Source: Burkholderiales bacterium (GTDB lineage Bacteria; Pseudomonadota; Gammaproteobacteria; Burkholderiales; Casimicrobiaceae). Taken from it: a stretch of 64,000 bases of DNA. The position numbers and the translations under genes were made by a program. How positions within the stretch are numbered: position 1 is the stretch's first letter; each line of letters begins with the position of its first letter. Location: NCBI GenBank assembly GCA_025927765.1, contig JAICKU010000008.1:18536-82535 (forward strand), given 5' to 3'. Shown in pieces: positions 9,993 to 21,204 of the stretch. The notes under the pieces were generated by a model. That model searched no databases. It had not been told where the DNA came from and saw only the letters and a program-made list of their open reading frames with translations.

Positions 9993-11382
9993 CGGGGGAG
10001 ACCGCTGCGCCGTCCGCGCCGCCGTCGCCACCGCGCTCCGCCACGCATCGCCGCCCGGCGCCCACCTGGCCGTCGCGCTCTCCGGCGGTCGCGATTCGAT
10101 CGCGCTGCTCGATGCCGCCGCGAACGTTGCGGCGACAAGTGGCGACACGCTCGTCGCCTTTCACGTTCATCACGGCCTGTCGTCCGCGGCCGATGCGTGG
10201 ATGGCGTTCTGCGCGGATGCATGCGCGCGCCGCGACATCGCGTTCGCAGCCCGCAACGTGGAAGTGCGCAACGCCGGCGACGGCGTCGAAGCGACCGCGC
10301 GCGAGCGCCGCTACGAGGCGCTCGCCGCCATGGCTCGCGAGCACCGCGTCGACGCGATCCTGCTCGCCCATCACGCCGACGATCAGGCGGAAACGCTGCT
10401 GCTGCAACTGCTTCGCGGCGCCGGCCCGCGCGGGCTCGCGGCGATGCCGGTCGTCGCCCGCGCTCGCGGCACGCGCTTCGTGCGGCCGTTCCTGTCGCTG
10501 CCGCGCGCGGCGATCGACGCCTACGTCACGTCGCACGCGCTCGCCTACGTCGACGACGACAGCAACGCGCACACGTCGCTCCGGCGCAACGCGCTCCGCG
10601 CCCGCGTGATCCCGGCGCTGCGCACGATTGCCCCCGGCTATCCCGCAACGCTCGTGCGCGCCGCGCGTCACCAGTCCGACGCCATCGAACTGCTCGACGA
10701 CCTCGCGCGGCTCGACGCGCACGGCGCCGGCCACGATTCGCTCGACCTCGCCGCGCTTCGGGCACTGGCAGCGCCGCGTGCGCGCAACCTGCTGCGCTGG
10801 TTCCTGCGCGAGCGCGGCCTGCGCGCACCGTCCGCGGCACGCCTCGACGCGATGCTGCAGCAACTGCTCGGCGCGCCGCCGGACGCGCGCGTCGCCGTGG
10901 AGCACGACGGTGCGGTGATCGGCATCCATCGCGCACGAGTGGTCGTTCACACGCCGGCCGTCACGTTCGACGCGCGCCCCTGGCGCGGCGAGCCCGAGAT
11001 CACGCTGCCCCACGGCGTGCTCGCACTCCTGCCTGCGGAAGGCGAAGGCGTGGCGCGGCAGTACCTGCACGGCCGGCCGGTGACGATTCGCATGGGCGGC
11101 ACCGGCGAACGCCTGCGCCTTGCGGTGCGCGGCGGTCGCCGCAACGTTATGGATCTGCTGCGCGAGGCCGGCGTGCCGCCGTGGCAACGCCTTGCCATGC
11201 CGCGCCTCTATTGCGGCGACACGCTCGCCGCCGTCGCGGGTGCCGGCATCGACGCATCGTTCGCCGCCGGCGATGGCGAGGCCGGCCTGCGACTCGAGTG
11301 GCGCGCATGCGCAGGGACACATGAACCAGCCCCCGGCCAACCCGCCAAAAAGCAGGGATGCGGCTCCGACGAACGGTCATGA
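9961..11382 (+). CDS. tilS: tRNA(Ile)-lysidine synthetase
   Basis: TilS attaches lysine to C34 of tRNA-Ile(CAU) using ATP, changing its decoding from AUG to AUA. The 473 residues carry the PP-loop SGGRDS at 41-46, followed by HVHHGLS and [21 protein letters not shown], the N-type ATP pyrophosphatase core. The C-terminal half contains the substrate-binding domains ([16 protein letters not shown]). The ATG at 9961 lies inside the end of accA. A TTG at 9979 is an alternative start but is too close to its AGGAG. Confidence 0.95.
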   Translation: MAASRRLPPADGGDRCAVRAAVATALRHASPPGAHLAVALSGGRDSIALLDAAANVAATSGDTLVAFHVHHGLSSAADAWMAFCADACARRDIAFAARNVEVRNAGDGVEATARERRYEALAAMAREHRVDAILLAHHADDQAETLLLQLLRGAGPRGLAAMPVVARARGTRFVRPFLSLPRAAIDAYVTSHALAYVDDDSNAHTSLRRNALRARVIPALRTIAPGYPATLVRAARHQSDAIELLDDLARLDAHGAGHDSLDLAALRALAAPRARNLLRWFLRERGLRAPSAARLDAMLQQLLGAPPDARVAVEHDGAVIGIHRARVVVHTPAVTFDARPWRGEPEITLPHGVLALLPAEGEGVARQYLHGRPVTIRMGGTGERLRLAVRGGRRNVMDLLREAGVPPWQRLAMPRLYCGDTLAAVAGAGIDASFAAGDGEAGLRLEWRACAGTHEPAPGQPAKKQGCGSDERS

Positions 11383-11385
11383 CGA

Positions 11386-11394
11386 TGTTATAAT
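11386..11394 (+). promoter_or_regulatory. Extended -10 promoter for ndk
   Basis: TGTTATAAT fits the TGn-TATAAT extended -10 consensus exactly. It sits in a short AT-rich island just after the tilS stop, 38 bp before the ndk ATG. The -35 region is weak, as is usual for extended -10 promoters. Transcription would start near 11401. Confidence 0.7.
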
Positions 11395-11432
11395 TTTGAA
11401 TTTGCTCGCTTTTATCCTGTCGGAGCCATCAG

Positions 11433-11858
11433 ATGGCTGTTGAACGCACCCTTTCGATCATCAAGCCCGACGCGGTCGGGAAAAACGTCATCGGCGAAAT
11501 CTACGCGCGCTTCGAAAAGGCGGGCCTGCGTGTCGTCGCCGCCCGCATGCAGTGGCTGTCGCGTCGCGACGCCGAAGGCTTCTACGCCGTCCACCGGGAA
11601 CGTCCGTTCTTCAAGGATCTGGTCGATTTCATGACCACCGGACCCGTGATGATCCAGGTGCTGGAAGGCGAGAACGCGATCGCGAAGAACCGCGAGCTCA
11701 TGGGGGCCACCGATCCGAAGAAGGCCGCGGCGGGCACCATCCGCGCCGACTTCGCGCAGTCGATCGACGCGAACGCCGTGCATGGTTCCGATGCCGCCGA
11801 GACCGCCGCGACCGAAATCGCCTACTTCTTCCCGTCGCACGCAATCTACGGCCGCTGA
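11433..11858 (+). CDS. ndk: Nucleoside diphosphate kinase
   Basis: Ndk equalises nucleoside triphosphate pools by phosphate transfer through a histidine. The 141 residues begin [15 protein letters not shown], and the phosphorylated histidine is H117 in NAVHGSDA, both in family positions. It has its own extended -10 promoter (11386-11394). rlmN follows 10 bp after the stop, so the two are probably cotranscribed. Confidence 0.98.
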   Translation: MAVERTLSIIKPDAVGKNVIGEIYARFEKAGLRVVAARMQWLSRRDAEGFYAVHRERPFFKDLVDFMTTGPVMIQVLEGENAIAKNRELMGATDPKKAAAGTIRADFAQSIDANAVHGSDAAETAATEIAYFFPSHAIYGR

Positions 11859-11868
11859 AACGCGCCAC

Positions 11869-12975
11869 ATGCAGAACCTCCTCGACCTCGAACCCGCGGC
11901 GCTCGCGCAGTGGCTCGCCGCGCGCGGCGAGAAGCCGTTTCGCGGACGCCAGGTGACACGCTGGATCCACCAGCGCTTCGCCGCAAGCGTCGAGGAGATG
12001 ACCGATCTCGCGAAGCCGCTGCGCGCAGCACTGGCGCGGGACGCGCAGATTCGTGCGCCGCGCATCCTGCGCGATACCACGGCCAGCGACGGCACGCGCA
12101 AGTGGCTGCTCGACGCGGGCAGCGGCAATGCGGTCGAGGCCGTGTACATCCCCGAGGACGACCGCGCAACGCTTTGCATCTCGTCGCAGGCGGGCTGCGC
12201 GCTCGACTGCGCGTTCTGCTCGACCGGCCGCCAGGGCTTCAACCGCAACCTCTCCACCGGCGAGATCGTCGGGCAGCTGTGGCTCTCGAATCGCACGCTG
12301 CTGCAGGACGGCGTCGACGCGCCATGGGTCGAAGCGGGCCGCGCGCCGATCACCAACGTGGTGATGATGGGCATGGGCGAGCCGCTCGCGAATTTCGACA
12401 ACGTCGTGCCGGCGCTCCGCACGTTCCTCGACGACAACGCCTACGGCCTGTCGCGGCGGCGCGTCACGCTGTCGACGTCCGGTCTCGTGCCGTGGATCGA
12501 TCGCCTGCGCGACGAGTGCCCGGTGGCGCTCGCCGTATCGCTTCATGCGCCCACGAACGAGCTGCGCGACCATCTGGTGCCGATCAATCGCAGGCATCCG
12601 CTGGAAAGCCTGATGGCCGCGTGCCTGCGCTATCTCGAACGCGCGCCGCGCGATTTCATCACGTTCGAATACGTGATGCTCGACGGCGTCAACGACCAGC
12701 CCGAGCACACGCACGCGCTGATCGACCTCGTGCGCGACGTGCCGTGCAAGCTCAATCTGATCCCGTTCAATCCGTTCCCGGGCAGCGGCTTCGCCACCAG
12801 CCCGCGCGAGCGCATTCGCGGCTTCGCGCACGCGTTGCAGGATGCCGGGATCGTCGCGACAATTCGCAAGACGCGTGGCGACGACATCGACGCCGCGTGC
12901 GGCCAGCTCGCAGGTCAGGTGCAGGATCGCACCAAGCGCCGCCTCGCGAGCCGCGTCGCCCCCGCCCTGCACTAG
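11869..12975 (+). CDS. rlmN: Dual-specificity 23S rRNA/tRNA adenine C2-methyltransferase
   Basis: RlmN is a radical SAM enzyme that methylates C2 of A2503 in 23S rRNA and A37 of some tRNAs. The 368 residues contain the cluster motif CALDCAFC (C110, C114, C117), preceded by TLCISSQAG and followed by [24 protein letters not shown] and [13 protein letters not shown] are further family blocks. The ATG at 11869 gives the usual N-terminus [10 protein letters not shown] longer in-frame extension into ndk is out-of-frame shadow. It sits between ndk and pilW, the common betaproteobacterial order. Confidence 0.97.
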   Translation: MQNLLDLEPAALAQWLAARGEKPFRGRQVTRWIHQRFAASVEEMTDLAKPLRAALARDAQIRAPRILRDTTASDGTRKWLLDAGSGNAVEAVYIPEDDRATLCISSQAGCALDCAFCSTGRQGFNRNLSTGEIVGQLWLSNRTLLQDGVDAPWVEAGRAPITNVVMMGMGEPLANFDNVVPALRTFLDDNAYGLSRRRVTLSTSGLVPWIDRLRDECPVALAVSLHAPTNELRDHLVPINRRHPLESLMAACLRYLERAPRDFITFEYVMLDGVNDQPEHTHALIDLVRDVPCKLNLIPFNPFPGSGFATSPRERIRGFAHALQDAGIVATIRKTRGDDIDAACGQLAGQVQDRTKRRLASRVAPALH

Positions 12976-13000
12976 CACGCTCGTCACCGGACTTCGTCGG

Positions 13001-13804
13001 ATGAAACGTTTCGCATCGCCCCTGCTGGTCGTGGCGGCGCTCGCGCTCGCCGCCTGCGCCTCGAAGGCGCCGGCGCCGCAACAGGCGCAGGCCGAGGCCG
13101 ACTTACCGCCGCCCGTCAAGACGCAGCAGGCCACGCCGCAGCAGCGTGCGCAGATTCGCACCGAGCTCGCCGCCGGGTACTACGAGCGCGGGCAGATGGA
13201 CGTGGCGCTCGAGGAGCTCGGCAACGCAAAGGCGCTCGACCCCACGTACCCGAAGCTCTACAACATCTACGGGCTCGTCTACTCGATGCTGGGCGAGAAG
13301 GCGAAGGCCGAGGAGAGCTTCCGGCAGGCGCTGTCGCTCGCGCCGACCGATTCGGAGATCCGCGAGAACTGGGGCGCGTTCCTGTGCGGCACCGGTCGCC
13401 CGAAGGAAGCGATGCCCGAGTTCGAGCAGGTGCTGAAGGATCCGCTTTACAAGACGCCCGAGATCGCGCTGATCAACGCCGGCAAGTGCAGCGCCGCGCT
13501 CGGCGACACCAAGAGCGCAGAGGATTACCTGCGGCGCGCGCTGTCGGCGTCGCCCGGCAACCCGACCGCCGCATACAACCTCGCGCTGCTCGCGTACCGC
13601 GAAAAGCGCAACGGCGAGGCGCGCGCGTGGATGCGGCCGGTGATGCAGCAGCAGTCGCCGTCGCCCGCGGCGCTCTACCTCGGCGCGTGCATCGAGCGGC
13701 GCCAGGGCGATCGCGAGGCCGAGCGGTCGTACGAGTCGCAGCTGAAGAACCGCTGGCCCGACTCGCCGGAAGCGAAGGCGATCGCGAGCGGAGGGTGCGA
13801 ATGA
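13001..13804 (+). CDS. pilW: Type IV pilus biogenesis lipoprotein PilW/PilF (TPR)
   Basis: The 267-residue protein starts with a lipoprotein signal peptide (lipobox ALAAC, Cys19). Tetratricopeptide repeats follow, for example AAGYYERGQMDVALEELGNA and YNIYGLVYSMLGEKAKAEES. PilF/PilW is the outer-membrane pilotin that helps assemble the PilQ secretin. The assignment comes from the lipoprotein-plus-TPR layout and the rlmN-pilW-rodZ order. Its stop overlaps an ATG (ATGA) opening a 40-codon frame that fills the gap to rodZ. Confidence 0.88.
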   Translation: MKRFASPLLVVAALALAACASKAPAPQQAQAEADLPPPVKTQQATPQQRAQIRTELAAGYYERGQMDVALEELGNAKALDPTYPKLYNIYGLVYSMLGEKAKAEESFRQALSLAPTDSEIRENWGAFLCGTGRPKEAMPEFEQVLKDPLYKTPEIALINAGKCSAALGDTKSAEDYLRRALSASPGNPTAAYNLALLAYREKRNGEARAWMRPVMQQQSPSPAALYLGACIERRQGDREAERSYESQLKNRWPDSPEAKAIASGGCE

Positions 13805-13919
13805 GCGTGGCGCGCGAGGGGCAGCCGAGCGGAGGCCCGAAGGGCCCGTCGCCGCGCGATTTCGGCGACGCCTGCACACGCACCCGCGCACCGGGACGGT
13901 GTTCCAGGGAGACCGGGGA

Positions 13920-14885
13920 GTGACCGAAGTTGCGACGTCCGCCGGTGGTCGCCTGCGCGCCGCGCGTGAAGCGGCCGGCCTCTCGGTCGATGCGGTCGCG
14001 CAGCAACTGAAGCTCGCACCGCGGCAGGTGACGGCGCTCGAGGAAGACGACTGGCAGGGATTGCCGGGACGCACGTTCATCCGCGGCTTCGCGCGGAACT
14101 ACGCGCGCTTCGTACGCCTCGACCCGGAAGCCGTGCTTGCATTGCTTCCGGCCCCCGAAACGGCGCCGGCGCTCGAGCGTCCTGCGCTGCGTACGTCGAC
14201 GCGGCCCATGGGCGAGATCCCCGCCGAACGCGAAGCGAAGGCCTCGGCATGGCGCTGGCTCGCGCCGCTCGCGATCGTCGCCATCGTCGCCGCGGTCGCG
14301 TATTACGGACTGTCGCCGCGCGCATCGCTGCATCTGCCCGCGTCGCTGTCGCTGCCGGGCATGACGACGTCGACCGACACGAAGCCCACGGCCAGGCCGG
14401 CGGCCGACACGCCTCCGCCCGCCACACCTGCACCGGCGAACGCGTCTCCATCGTCGACGTCCACGCTTGCGCTGACGCCGAAGGTCGTCGACGGCACGCC
14501 GGCGGCGCCGCCCGCCGGCAGCGACGCGCAAGGCGCGAACGCGCCGGCGCCGGTCACGCCCGAAGCACCGGGCACGTCGTCGGCAACGACGTCAGGTGCA
14601 GCGCCCTCTGTCACCGCGACGACGCCGTCATCCGCGTCCGCCGCCGCTGAAGCACCGCTCGTGCTCACGTTCCGCGGCACGTCGTGGGCCGAAGTGAAGG
14701 ACGCGAACGGCCACGTCGTACTGCAGATGACCGGCGGCGCAGGCATGACGCAAACGGTCAACGCGACGCCGCCGCTCGAGCTGGCGTTGGGCAACGCGCC
14801 CGCGGTCGGCGTCACGTTCCGCGGCCAGCCGCTCGATCTGTCCGCGTACACGCGCGGCAGCGTCGCGCGCGTCGGGTTGAAGTAA
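13920..14885 (+). CDS. rodZ: RodZ-type cytoskeletal/cell-shape protein
   Basis: The protein has an N-terminal helix-turn-helix ([20 protein letters not shown], then [20 protein letters not shown]), a single membrane helix at about residues 107-130, a long Ala/Pro/Thr-rich linker, and a C-terminal DUF4115-like beta domain ([17 protein letters not shown] ... [13 protein letters not shown]). This is the layout of RodZ, which links MreB to the elongasome. GTG at 13920 was chosen because AGGGAGA lies 7 bases upstream, giving 321 residues. GTG at 13899 is an alternative. It precedes ispG by 7 bp. Confidence 0.88.
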   Translation: MTEVATSAGGRLRAAREAAGLSVDAVAQQLKLAPRQVTALEEDDWQGLPGRTFIRGFARNYARFVRLDPEAVLALLPAPETAPALERPALRTSTRPMGEIPAEREAKASAWRWLAPLAIVAIVAAVAYYGLSPRASLHLPASLSLPGMTTSTDTKPTARPAADTPPPATPAPANASPSSTSTLALTPKVVDGTPAAPPAGSDAQGANAPAPVTPEAPGTSSATTSGAAPSVTATTPSSASAAAEAPLVLTFRGTSWAEVKDANGHVVLQMTGGAGMTQTVNATPPLELALGNAPAVGVTFRGQPLDLSAYTRGSVARVGLK

Positions 14886-14892
14886 CGCCACC

Positions 14893-16206
14893 ATGACATC
14901 ACTCGTGCGCCCCGTCATCCAGCGCCGCGCCAGCCGCCGCGTCACGATCGGCAACATCGCGGTCGGGGGCGGCGCACCGATCGTCGTGCAGTCGATGACG
15001 AACACCGACACCGCCGACGTCGCGGCGACCGTCGCGCAGGTACGCGCGCTCGCCATCGCCGGCTCCGAGCTCGTGCGCGTCACGGTCAACACGTCGGAAG
15101 CGGCAGCCGCCGTGCCCGAGATCCGGCAGCGGCTCGACGACCTCGGTTGCCACGTGCCGCTGATCGGCGACTTCCATTTCAACGGTCACAAGCTCCTGAC
15201 CGAACATCCGGGTTGCGCGAAGGCGCTTGCGAAGTTCCGGATCAATCCGGGCAACGTCGGCAAGGGCAGCAAGCGCGATGCGCAGTTCGCAACGCTGATC
15301 GAGCTCGCGCTTCACTACGACAAGCCGGTGCGCATCGGCGTCAACTGGGGCAGCCTCGACCAGGCGCTGCTCGCGCAGATGATGGACGACAACGCGCGCG
15401 CCGCCGAGCCCGCCGACGCCGACGCGGTCATGCGCGAAGCGCTCGTCACGTCGGCGCTGCGCAGTGCCGAGCAGGCGGAAGCGCTGGGCCTTCCGGGGAA
15501 CCGCATCATCCTGTCGTGCAAGGTCTCGAACGTCCAGGACCTGATCGCCGTGTACGGCGAGCTCGCGCGACGCTGCGACTATCCGCTGCACCTCGGCCTC
15601 ACCGAAGCGGGCATGGGCAGCAAGGGCATCGTGGCCTCCAGCGCGGCGATGGGCGTGCTGCTGCAGCAGGGCATCGGCGACACGATCCGCATTTCGCTCA
15701 CCCCCGAGCCCAACGGCGAGCGCACGCGCGAAGTGATCGTCGCGCAGGAACTGCTGCAGACGATGGGCCTGCGCTCGTTCACGCCGATGGTCAGCGCGTG
15801 TCCCGGGTGCGGCCGCACGACGAGCAGCTATTTCCAGGAGCTCGCGGGGCGCATCCAGTCGTTCCTGCGCGAATCGATGCCGGTGTGGCGAGCGCGTTAT
15901 CCGGGTGTCGAAGCGATGCACGTCGCGGTGATGGGCTGCGTCGTCAACGGTCCCGGCGAGTCGAAGCTCGCGAACATCGGCATCTCGCTGCCGGGCACCG
16001 GCGAAACGCCGGTCGCGCCGGTGTTCGTCGACGGACAGAAGACGGTCACGCTGAAGGGCGATCGCATCGCCGAGGAGTTCGAGCAGATCGTCGTCGACTA
16101 CGTGCGCGCGACGTACGGCGGCGAGGCGAAGACTGCGGCGCTCGTCCCGCAGCACAAGACGATTCCCGTCAAGGCGACGGACACCGCCGGCGCGGCCCAC
16201 CGCTGA
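14893..16206 (+). CDS. ispG: 4-hydroxy-3-methylbut-2-enyl diphosphate synthase (flavodoxin)
   Basis: IspG (GcpE) converts methylerythritol cyclodiphosphate to HMBPP in the non-mevalonate isoprenoid pathway. The 437 residues are of family length. [17 protein letters not shown] lies in the TIM-barrel part, and the [4Fe-4S] cysteines lie in [16 protein letters not shown] and [12 protein letters not shown] near the C-terminus. It sits in the rodZ-ispG-hisS series, probably in one operon. Confidence 0.97.
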   Translation: MTSLVRPVIQRRASRRVTIGNIAVGGGAPIVVQSMTNTDTADVAATVAQVRALAIAGSELVRVTVNTSEAAAAVPEIRQRLDDLGCHVPLIGDFHFNGHKLLTEHPGCAKALAKFRINPGNVGKGSKRDAQFATLIELALHYDKPVRIGVNWGSLDQALLAQMMDDNARAAEPADADAVMREALVTSALRSAEQAEALGLPGNRIILSCKVSNVQDLIAVYGELARRCDYPLHLGLTEAGMGSKGIVASSAAMGVLLQQGIGDTIRISLTPEPNGERTREVIVAQELLQTMGLRSFTPMVSACPGCGRTTSSYFQELAGRIQSFLRESMPVWRARYPGVEAMHVAVMGCVVNGPGESKLANIGISLPGTGETPVAPVFVDGQKTVTLKGDRIAEEFEQIVVDYVRATYGGEAKTAALVPQHKTIPVKATDTAGAAHR

Positions 16207-16232
16207 CCGGCATCGACCTTCCAGGAAAGGCA

Positions 16233-17501
16233 ATGGCAACGGCATTGCAGGCCGTGCGCGGCATGAACGACGTGCTTCCCGACGAGGCGCCGCTGTGGCA
16301 GCGCTTCGAGGACACGGCGCGCCGCGTGTTCGAGCAATACGGCTACCGGAACCTGCGCGTGCCGCTCGTCGAGCCCACGCCGCTGTACGTGCGCAGCATC
16401 GGCGAGCACACCGACGTCGTCGAGAAGGAGATGTACACGTTCGCCGACCGGCTGAACGGCGACAGCCTCACGCTGCGCCCCGAAGCCACCGCGGGCATCG
16501 TGCGCGCGGCGATCGAGCACAGCTTGACCTACGAGCGCCCGCAGCGCGTGTGGACGGCGGGACCGATGTTCCGCCACGAGCGCCCGCAGAAAGGCCGCTA
16601 CCGGCAGTTTCACCAGTTCGACGTCGAGGCCCTCGGTTTTCCCGGGCCTGACGTCGACGCCGAGCAGATCGTCATGCTCGCGCGGTTGTGGCGCGCGCTC
16701 GGCCTCACCGGCATCGCGCTGTCGATCAATTCGATCGGCGATGCCGACGAACGTCGCGCGCATCGCGCCGCGCTGATCGAATACTTCGAAGCGCACAACA
16801 ACGCGCTCGACGAAGACGCGAAGCGCAGGCTGCACGCGAATCCGCTGCGCATCCTCGACAGCAAGAATCCGGCGATGCAGGCGATCGTCGAAGGCGCGCC
16901 GCGCCTCGTCGACCGGCTCGGCGCCGCGTCGCGCGCGCACTTCGACGAACTGCGTGCGCTGCTCGACGAAGCGGGCGTGCGCTACACGGTGAATCCACGC
17001 CTCGTGCGCGGGCTCGACTACTACAATCGCACCGTTTTCGAGTGGGTCACCGACGCGCTCGGCGCGCAGGGCACGGTCGCCGGCGGGGGCCGCTACGACG
17101 GCCTCTTCGCCGAGCTCGGCGGCAAGCCGACGCCCGCGTGCGGCTTTGCGATCGGCGTCGAGCGCATGGTGCTGCTGCTCGAAGCGCAGGCGAAGCGCGA
17201 CGCGAGCGCGGCCGACGCGTACGTCGTGCACGCCGGCGCCACGGCGGCGCCCACCGCACGCCGCGCGGCGGAGGCACTGCGCGACCACGGCGCGAACGTC
17301 GTCGTGCATGCAGGCGCGGGCAATTTCCGCGCGCAAATGAAAAAGGCCGATGCCAGCGGCGCGCGCTTCGCGATCATCGTCGGCGACGACGAAGCCGCCG
17401 CGGGCACCGTCGCGATCAAGCCGCTGCGCGAAGGCGGCGAGCAGGTCGCGGTGCCGGTCGCCGACCTCGCCGCGCGCTTTGCGGCGCTTCAATCTCGATA
17501 G
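16233..17501 (+). CDS. hisS: Histidyl-tRNA synthetase
   Basis: This class II synthetase charges tRNA-His. The 422 residues start [20 protein letters not shown]. Motif 2 is [20 protein letters not shown], the histidine-A segment is [16 protein letters not shown], and motif 3 is [16 protein letters not shown]-terminal anticodon-binding domain follows. An AGGAAAGG ribosome site precedes the ATG. The longer open frame upstream runs through ispG in another register and was ignored. Confidence 0.98.
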   Translation: MATALQAVRGMNDVLPDEAPLWQRFEDTARRVFEQYGYRNLRVPLVEPTPLYVRSIGEHTDVVEKEMYTFADRLNGDSLTLRPEATAGIVRAAIEHSLTYERPQRVWTAGPMFRHERPQKGRYRQFHQFDVEALGFPGPDVDAEQIVMLARLWRALGLTGIALSINSIGDADERRAHRAALIEYFEAHNNALDEDAKRRLHANPLRILDSKNPAMQAIVEGAPRLVDRLGAASRAHFDELRALLDEAGVRYTVNPRLVRGLDYYNRTVFEWVTDALGAQGTVAGGGRYDGLFAELGGKPTPACGFAIGVERMVLLLEAQAKRDASAADAYVVHAGATAAPTARRAAEALRDHGANVVVHAGAGNFRAQMKKADASGARFAIIVGDDEAAAGTVAIKPLREGGEQVAVPVADLAARFAALQSR

Positions 17502-17511
17502 GACGAAGGAC

Positions 17512-18192
17512 ATGGCTGTCTACGACTTGGAAGAGCAGGACCAGATCGACGAACTGAAGGCCTGGTGGACGCGTTACGGCAGTGCCGTGACCGTCGCGCT
17601 CGTGCTCGGATGCCTGCTCATTGCCGGCGTGCAGGGCTGGCGCTACTACGCCGGCAAGCGCGCGGAGAGCGCGTCGGTGCTCTACAGCGCGGTCAGCGAG
17701 GCCGTGCGCACGAAGGATGCCGCGAAGGCGAAGGATGCGATCGCGGAATTGACGCAGAGCTACGCGAGCACCGGATACGCGCCGCGCGGCGAATTGCTCT
17801 ACGCGAAGATGCTCTACGACAACGGCGACAAGAAAGGCGCGGCGGCGCAACTGCAATGGGTCGTCGAGCACGCGTCCGAGCCCGAGCTGCAGGCGATCGG
17901 CCGCTACCGGCTCGCACAGGTGCAGATCGACGACAAGCAGTACGACGCGGCGCTCGCGACGCTCGAGGCGAAGCATCCGCCGTCGTTCGATGCGATGTAT
18001 GCCGATTTGCGCGGCGACGCGCTCGCCGCGGCGGGACGCGTCGCCGATGCGCGCGCGGCCTACGAAACCGCGCTCGCGAAGCTCGATCCGAAATCGACGT
18101 ATCGCAACTACGTGCAGGCGAAGCAGGACGCGATCGCGCCGGCGCCGACCGTCGCGCAGGCGACGCCTGCCGCCGCCGGCCCCGCCAAATGA
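17512..18192 (+). CDS. YfgM-type periplasmic TPR protein (ancillary SecYEG factor)
   Basis: The 226 residues start MAVYDLEEQDQIDELKAWW. One membrane helix follows (about 22-42), then a periplasmic tetratricopeptide domain. This is the UPF0070/YfgM architecture; in E. coli YfgM binds SecYEG and the chaperone PpiD. The position between hisS and bamB is the conserved one. The ATG at 17512 follows an AAGGA ribosome site. Its stop overlaps the bamB start (ATGA). Confidence 0.93.
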   Translation: MAVYDLEEQDQIDELKAWWTRYGSAVTVALVLGCLLIAGVQGWRYYAGKRAESASVLYSAVSEAVRTKDAAKAKDAIAELTQSYASTGYAPRGELLYAKMLYDNGDKKGAAAQLQWVVEHASEPELQAIGRYRLAQVQIDDKQYDAALATLEAKHPPSFDAMYADLRGDALAAAGRVADARAAYETALAKLDPKSTYRNYVQAKQDAIAPAPTVAQATPAAAGPAK

Positions 18193-19382
18193 CGCGGCCG
18201 TTGCGTAGCGCAGCGTCGATCGTCGCGGCCGTCGTGCTTTGCGCCGGCTGCGCGTCGCTGTCCGAATCGCCGCTCACGTCGTGGATGACGTCGTTCAAGC
18301 CGCCGTCGTTCGCGTGGCTGACCGGCGGCGACAAGAAGCCGGGACCGCTGCCCACGCTCGAGGCGAAGGTCACCCCGCGCATCGACTGGCAACAGAACAT
18401 CGGCGATGCCGGACCGGGCGTCGCACCCGCGATCACGGCGTCGGCCATCTACGCGGCCGCGGGCGACGGCACGATCGCGCGCCTCGACCCTGCCACCGGG
18501 CGCGTCGACTGGAAGATGAATGCCGACCATCCGCTATCCGCGGGCCCGGGCGCCGGCGACACCCTCGTCGTCGTCGGCACGAGCAAGGGCGAGGTGCTCG
18601 CGTTCGGCAGCGACGGCAAGCCGCGCTGGAACGTGCGCGTGTCGAGCGAGCTGATCGCGCCACCGCGCGTCACCGACAGCAACGTCGTCGTGTTCTCCGG
18701 TGACGGCCGCATCTACGGCTTGGCCCCCGCCGATGGGAAAACGGTGTGGGTCGATCCGCGCACGAATCCGCCGCTCACCGTGCGCAACTCCGCCGGCGGC
18801 GTGTACGTGCGCGGCGGACTGTTCGTGGGGACCGCAGGCGGCCACCTGCTGGCGATCGATCCGCGCACCGGCCAACTCGGCTGGGACGGCACGGTGGCGA
18901 CGCCGAAGGGCGCGACCGAGCTCGAGCGCATCGCCGACGTCACGAGCCTGCCCTACGTCGACGACAAGGAAGCGTGCGCGGTCGCCTACCAGGGCCGCGT
19001 TGCATGCTTCGACCTCGTGCGCGGCACGCTCATCTGGACGCGCGACGTGTCGAGTCTCGCGGGCCTCACCGGCGACGACAGCCGCATCTACGTGGTCGAC
19101 GACAAGGGTTCCGTGCAGGCATTCGATCGCAGCAACGGCGCCACGATCTGGAAGCAGGACGTGCTCGCGAAGCGGCGCATCGGCGGTCCGCAACTGATCG
19201 GCGACGAGCTCGGCGTGGTCGACGTCGAAGGTTACCTGCATCTGCTGTCACGCACCGACGGTGCCTATGTCGGGCGCATCGCCACCGACGGCAGCGCGCC
19301 CACGGCGCAGCCGTCGCGCCTCGGCGGCGGCATGGTGTGGCAGTCGCAGAAGGGGACGGTGTTCGCGGTGAACGCGAAGTGA
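18189..19382 (+). CDS. bamB: Outer membrane assembly lipoprotein BamB
   Basis: BamB is the beta-propeller lipoprotein of the BAM complex that folds outer-membrane proteins. The 397 residues begin with a signal peptide ending LCAGC, where Cys21 is the likely lipidated residue (the -3 Cys is slightly off consensus). PQQ-like propeller repeats follow, such as [39 protein letters not shown] and [20 protein letters not shown]. It is coupled to yfgM and followed 1 bp later by der. Confidence 0.95.
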   Translation: MTRPLRSAASIVAAVVLCAGCASLSESPLTSWMTSFKPPSFAWLTGGDKKPGPLPTLEAKVTPRIDWQQNIGDAGPGVAPAITASAIYAAAGDGTIARLDPATGRVDWKMNADHPLSAGPGAGDTLVVVGTSKGEVLAFGSDGKPRWNVRVSSELIAPPRVTDSNVVVFSGDGRIYGLAPADGKTVWVDPRTNPPLTVRNSAGGVYVRGGLFVGTAGGHLLAIDPRTGQLGWDGTVATPKGATELERIADVTSLPYVDDKEACAVAYQGRVACFDLVRGTLIWTRDVSSLAGLTGDDSRIYVVDDKGSVQAFDRSNGATIWKQDVLAKRRIGGPQLIGDELGVVDVEGYLHLLSRTDGAYVGRIATDGSAPTAQPSRLGGGMVWQSQKGTVFAVNAK

Positions 19383-19383
19383 G

Positions 19384-20742
19384 ATGCTCCCCACCCTCGC
19401 CCTAGTCGGCCGTCCCAACGTCGGCAAGTCGACGCTCTTCAACCGGCTGACGAAGTCGCGCAACGCGCTCGTCCACGACTTCCCCGGGCTCACGCGCGAC
19501 CGGCATTACGGGCGTGGTCGCGCCGGTGAGCGCGAATTCCTCGTCGTCGACACCGGCGGCTTCGAGCCCGTCGCCGCGTCGGGCATCATGGCCGAAATGG
19601 CGAAGCAGGCGAAGGCGGCGATCGCCGAATCCGACGTCGTGATCTTCATCGTCGACGCGCGTGAGGGCGTCACGCCGCAGGATCACGCGATCGCGACGCT
19701 GCTGCGCCGATCCGGTCGCCCGGTGCTCGTCGCGGTGAACAAGGCCGAAGGCATGCCGGCCGCGCAGACGGTGGCCGAATTCCACGAGCTCGGCGTCGGC
19801 GAACCGTTGCCGATCTCGGCTGCGCACGGCGAGAACGTGCGCGATCTCGTCGACATCGCGCTCGACGAAGTCCCGGCGCGGAACACGGTGGAGGAAGCGC
19901 CGGCCGACGAAGCGAACGCCGGCGAGCGACGCGTCAGGGTGGCCGTCGTCGGACGACCGAACGTCGGCAAGTCGACGCTCGTCAACACGCTGCTCGGCGA
20001 AGAGCGCGTGATCGCGTTCGACGAGCCCGGCACGACCCGCGACGCGATCCGTCTCGACTTCGAGCGCGGCGATCGTCGCTACACGCTGATCGACACGGCG
20101 GGCGTCCGCCGGCGCGGCAAGGTGAGCGAGACGGTCGAGAAGTTTTCCGTCATCAAGACGCTGCAGGCGATCGAGGATGCGAACGTCGTGATCCTGCTGC
20201 TCGACGCGGTCGACGGCATCACCGAGCAGGACGCGCATCTCGCGGGTCATATCGTCGAAGCGGGCCGCGCGCTCACCGTCGGCATCAACAAATGGGATGC
20301 CGCAGACGCCGATCAGCGCGCGCTCGCGAAGCGCGAACTCACGCGCAAGCTCGGCTTCCTCGACTTCGCCGAACAGCACACGATCTCGGCGCGCGAAGGC
20401 CGCGGCGTCGATGCGCTGCTCGCATCGGTCGATCGGGCGTATGCGGCCGCGATGTCGCGGCTGCCGACGCCGAAGCTCACGCGTACGCTACAGCTCGCAG
20501 TCGAGCGCCAGCAGCCGCCGCGCGCCGGTGTCGTGCGCCCGAAAATGCGCTACGCGCACCAAGGCGGCGTCAACCCGCCGATCGTCGTCGTGCACGGCTC
20601 GGCGCTCGTCCACGTGCCCGACGCCTACCGGCGCTATCTGGAACATTTTTTCCGGGACACGTTCCAACTGCGGGGCACGCCCCTTAGGATACAATTCAAG
20701 ACGGGCGCCAATCCCTACGCGGACTCCACCGCACGCCGCTAG
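19384..20742 (+). CDS. der: Ribosome-assembly GTPase Der (EngA)
   Basis: Der has two tandem GTPase domains and acts in 50S subunit assembly. The P-loop GRPNVGKST occurs twice, near residue 8 and near residue 188, with DTGGF and DTAGV switch II motifs and NKAEG/NKWD specificity motifs. A KH-like C-terminal domain ends the 452-residue protein. A TACAAT at 20690-20695, inside the 3' end of the gene, may be a -10 element for hfq. Confidence 0.98.
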   Translation: MLPTLALVGRPNVGKSTLFNRLTKSRNALVHDFPGLTRDRHYGRGRAGEREFLVVDTGGFEPVAASGIMAEMAKQAKAAIAESDVVIFIVDAREGVTPQDHAIATLLRRSGRPVLVAVNKAEGMPAAQTVAEFHELGVGEPLPISAAHGENVRDLVDIALDEVPARNTVEEAPADEANAGERRVRVAVVGRPNVGKSTLVNTLLGEERVIAFDEPGTTRDAIRLDFERGDRRYTLIDTAGVRRRGKVSETVEKFSVIKTLQAIEDANVVILLLDAVDGITEQDAHLAGHIVEAGRALTVGINKWDAADADQRALAKRELTRKLGFLDFAEQHTISAREGRGVDALLASVDRAYAAAMSRLPTPKLTRTLQLAVERQQPPRAGVVRPKMRYAHQGGVNPPIVVVHGSALVHVPDAYRRYLEHFFRDTFQLRGTPLRIQFKTGANPYADSTARR

Positions 20743-20841
20743 CGAGGCGGCACTCCCGGCCTTGCACCACGATCCGCCCGTCGGCAGAAGGCGGCGGGCC
20801 GGACGACAAGATGCGGAAATAACAAGCGCGGAGCTCAATCG

Positions 20842-21087
20842 ATGAGCAATAAAGGGCAAATGCTACAAGACCCGTTTCTCAACACCCTGCGCAAGGAGCA
20901 CGTGCAGGTTTCGATCTATCTCGTGAACGGCATCAAACTCCAGGGCCAGATCGAATCGTTCGATCAGTACGTCGTGCTCCTCAAGAACACCGTCACCCAG
21001 ATGGTCTACAAGCACGCGATCTCGACGGTCGTGCCGTCGCGCCCGGTCGCGATGCCGCACCAGAATCATCACGAAAGCGAAAGCTGA
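20842..21087 (+). CDS. hfq: RNA chaperone Hfq
   Basis: Hfq is the hexameric Sm-like protein that pairs small RNAs with mRNAs. The 81 residues contain Sm1 ([19 protein letters not shown]) and the Sm2 signature YKHAIST. The rim and short C-terminal tail (HQNHHESES) are betaproteobacterial in style. GGAG lies 8 bases before the ATG. The order der-hfq-hflX is conserved. The 98 bp to der hold no gene. Confidence 0.98.
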   Translation: MSNKGQMLQDPFLNTLRKEHVQVSIYLVNGIKLQGQIESFDQYVVLLKNTVTQMVYKHAISTVVPSRPVAMPHQNHHESES

Positions 21088-21204
21088 CGTTCGCGCGTTC
21101 GGCGCCTCCATTGACCGGTTGCTCGCGGCGGCACGCGCCGCCGCGGTGAACGCACGCGCGGTTGCCGTACGGCGTTCGGCCGTGCACGCAACCGGTACCG
21201 CCGC

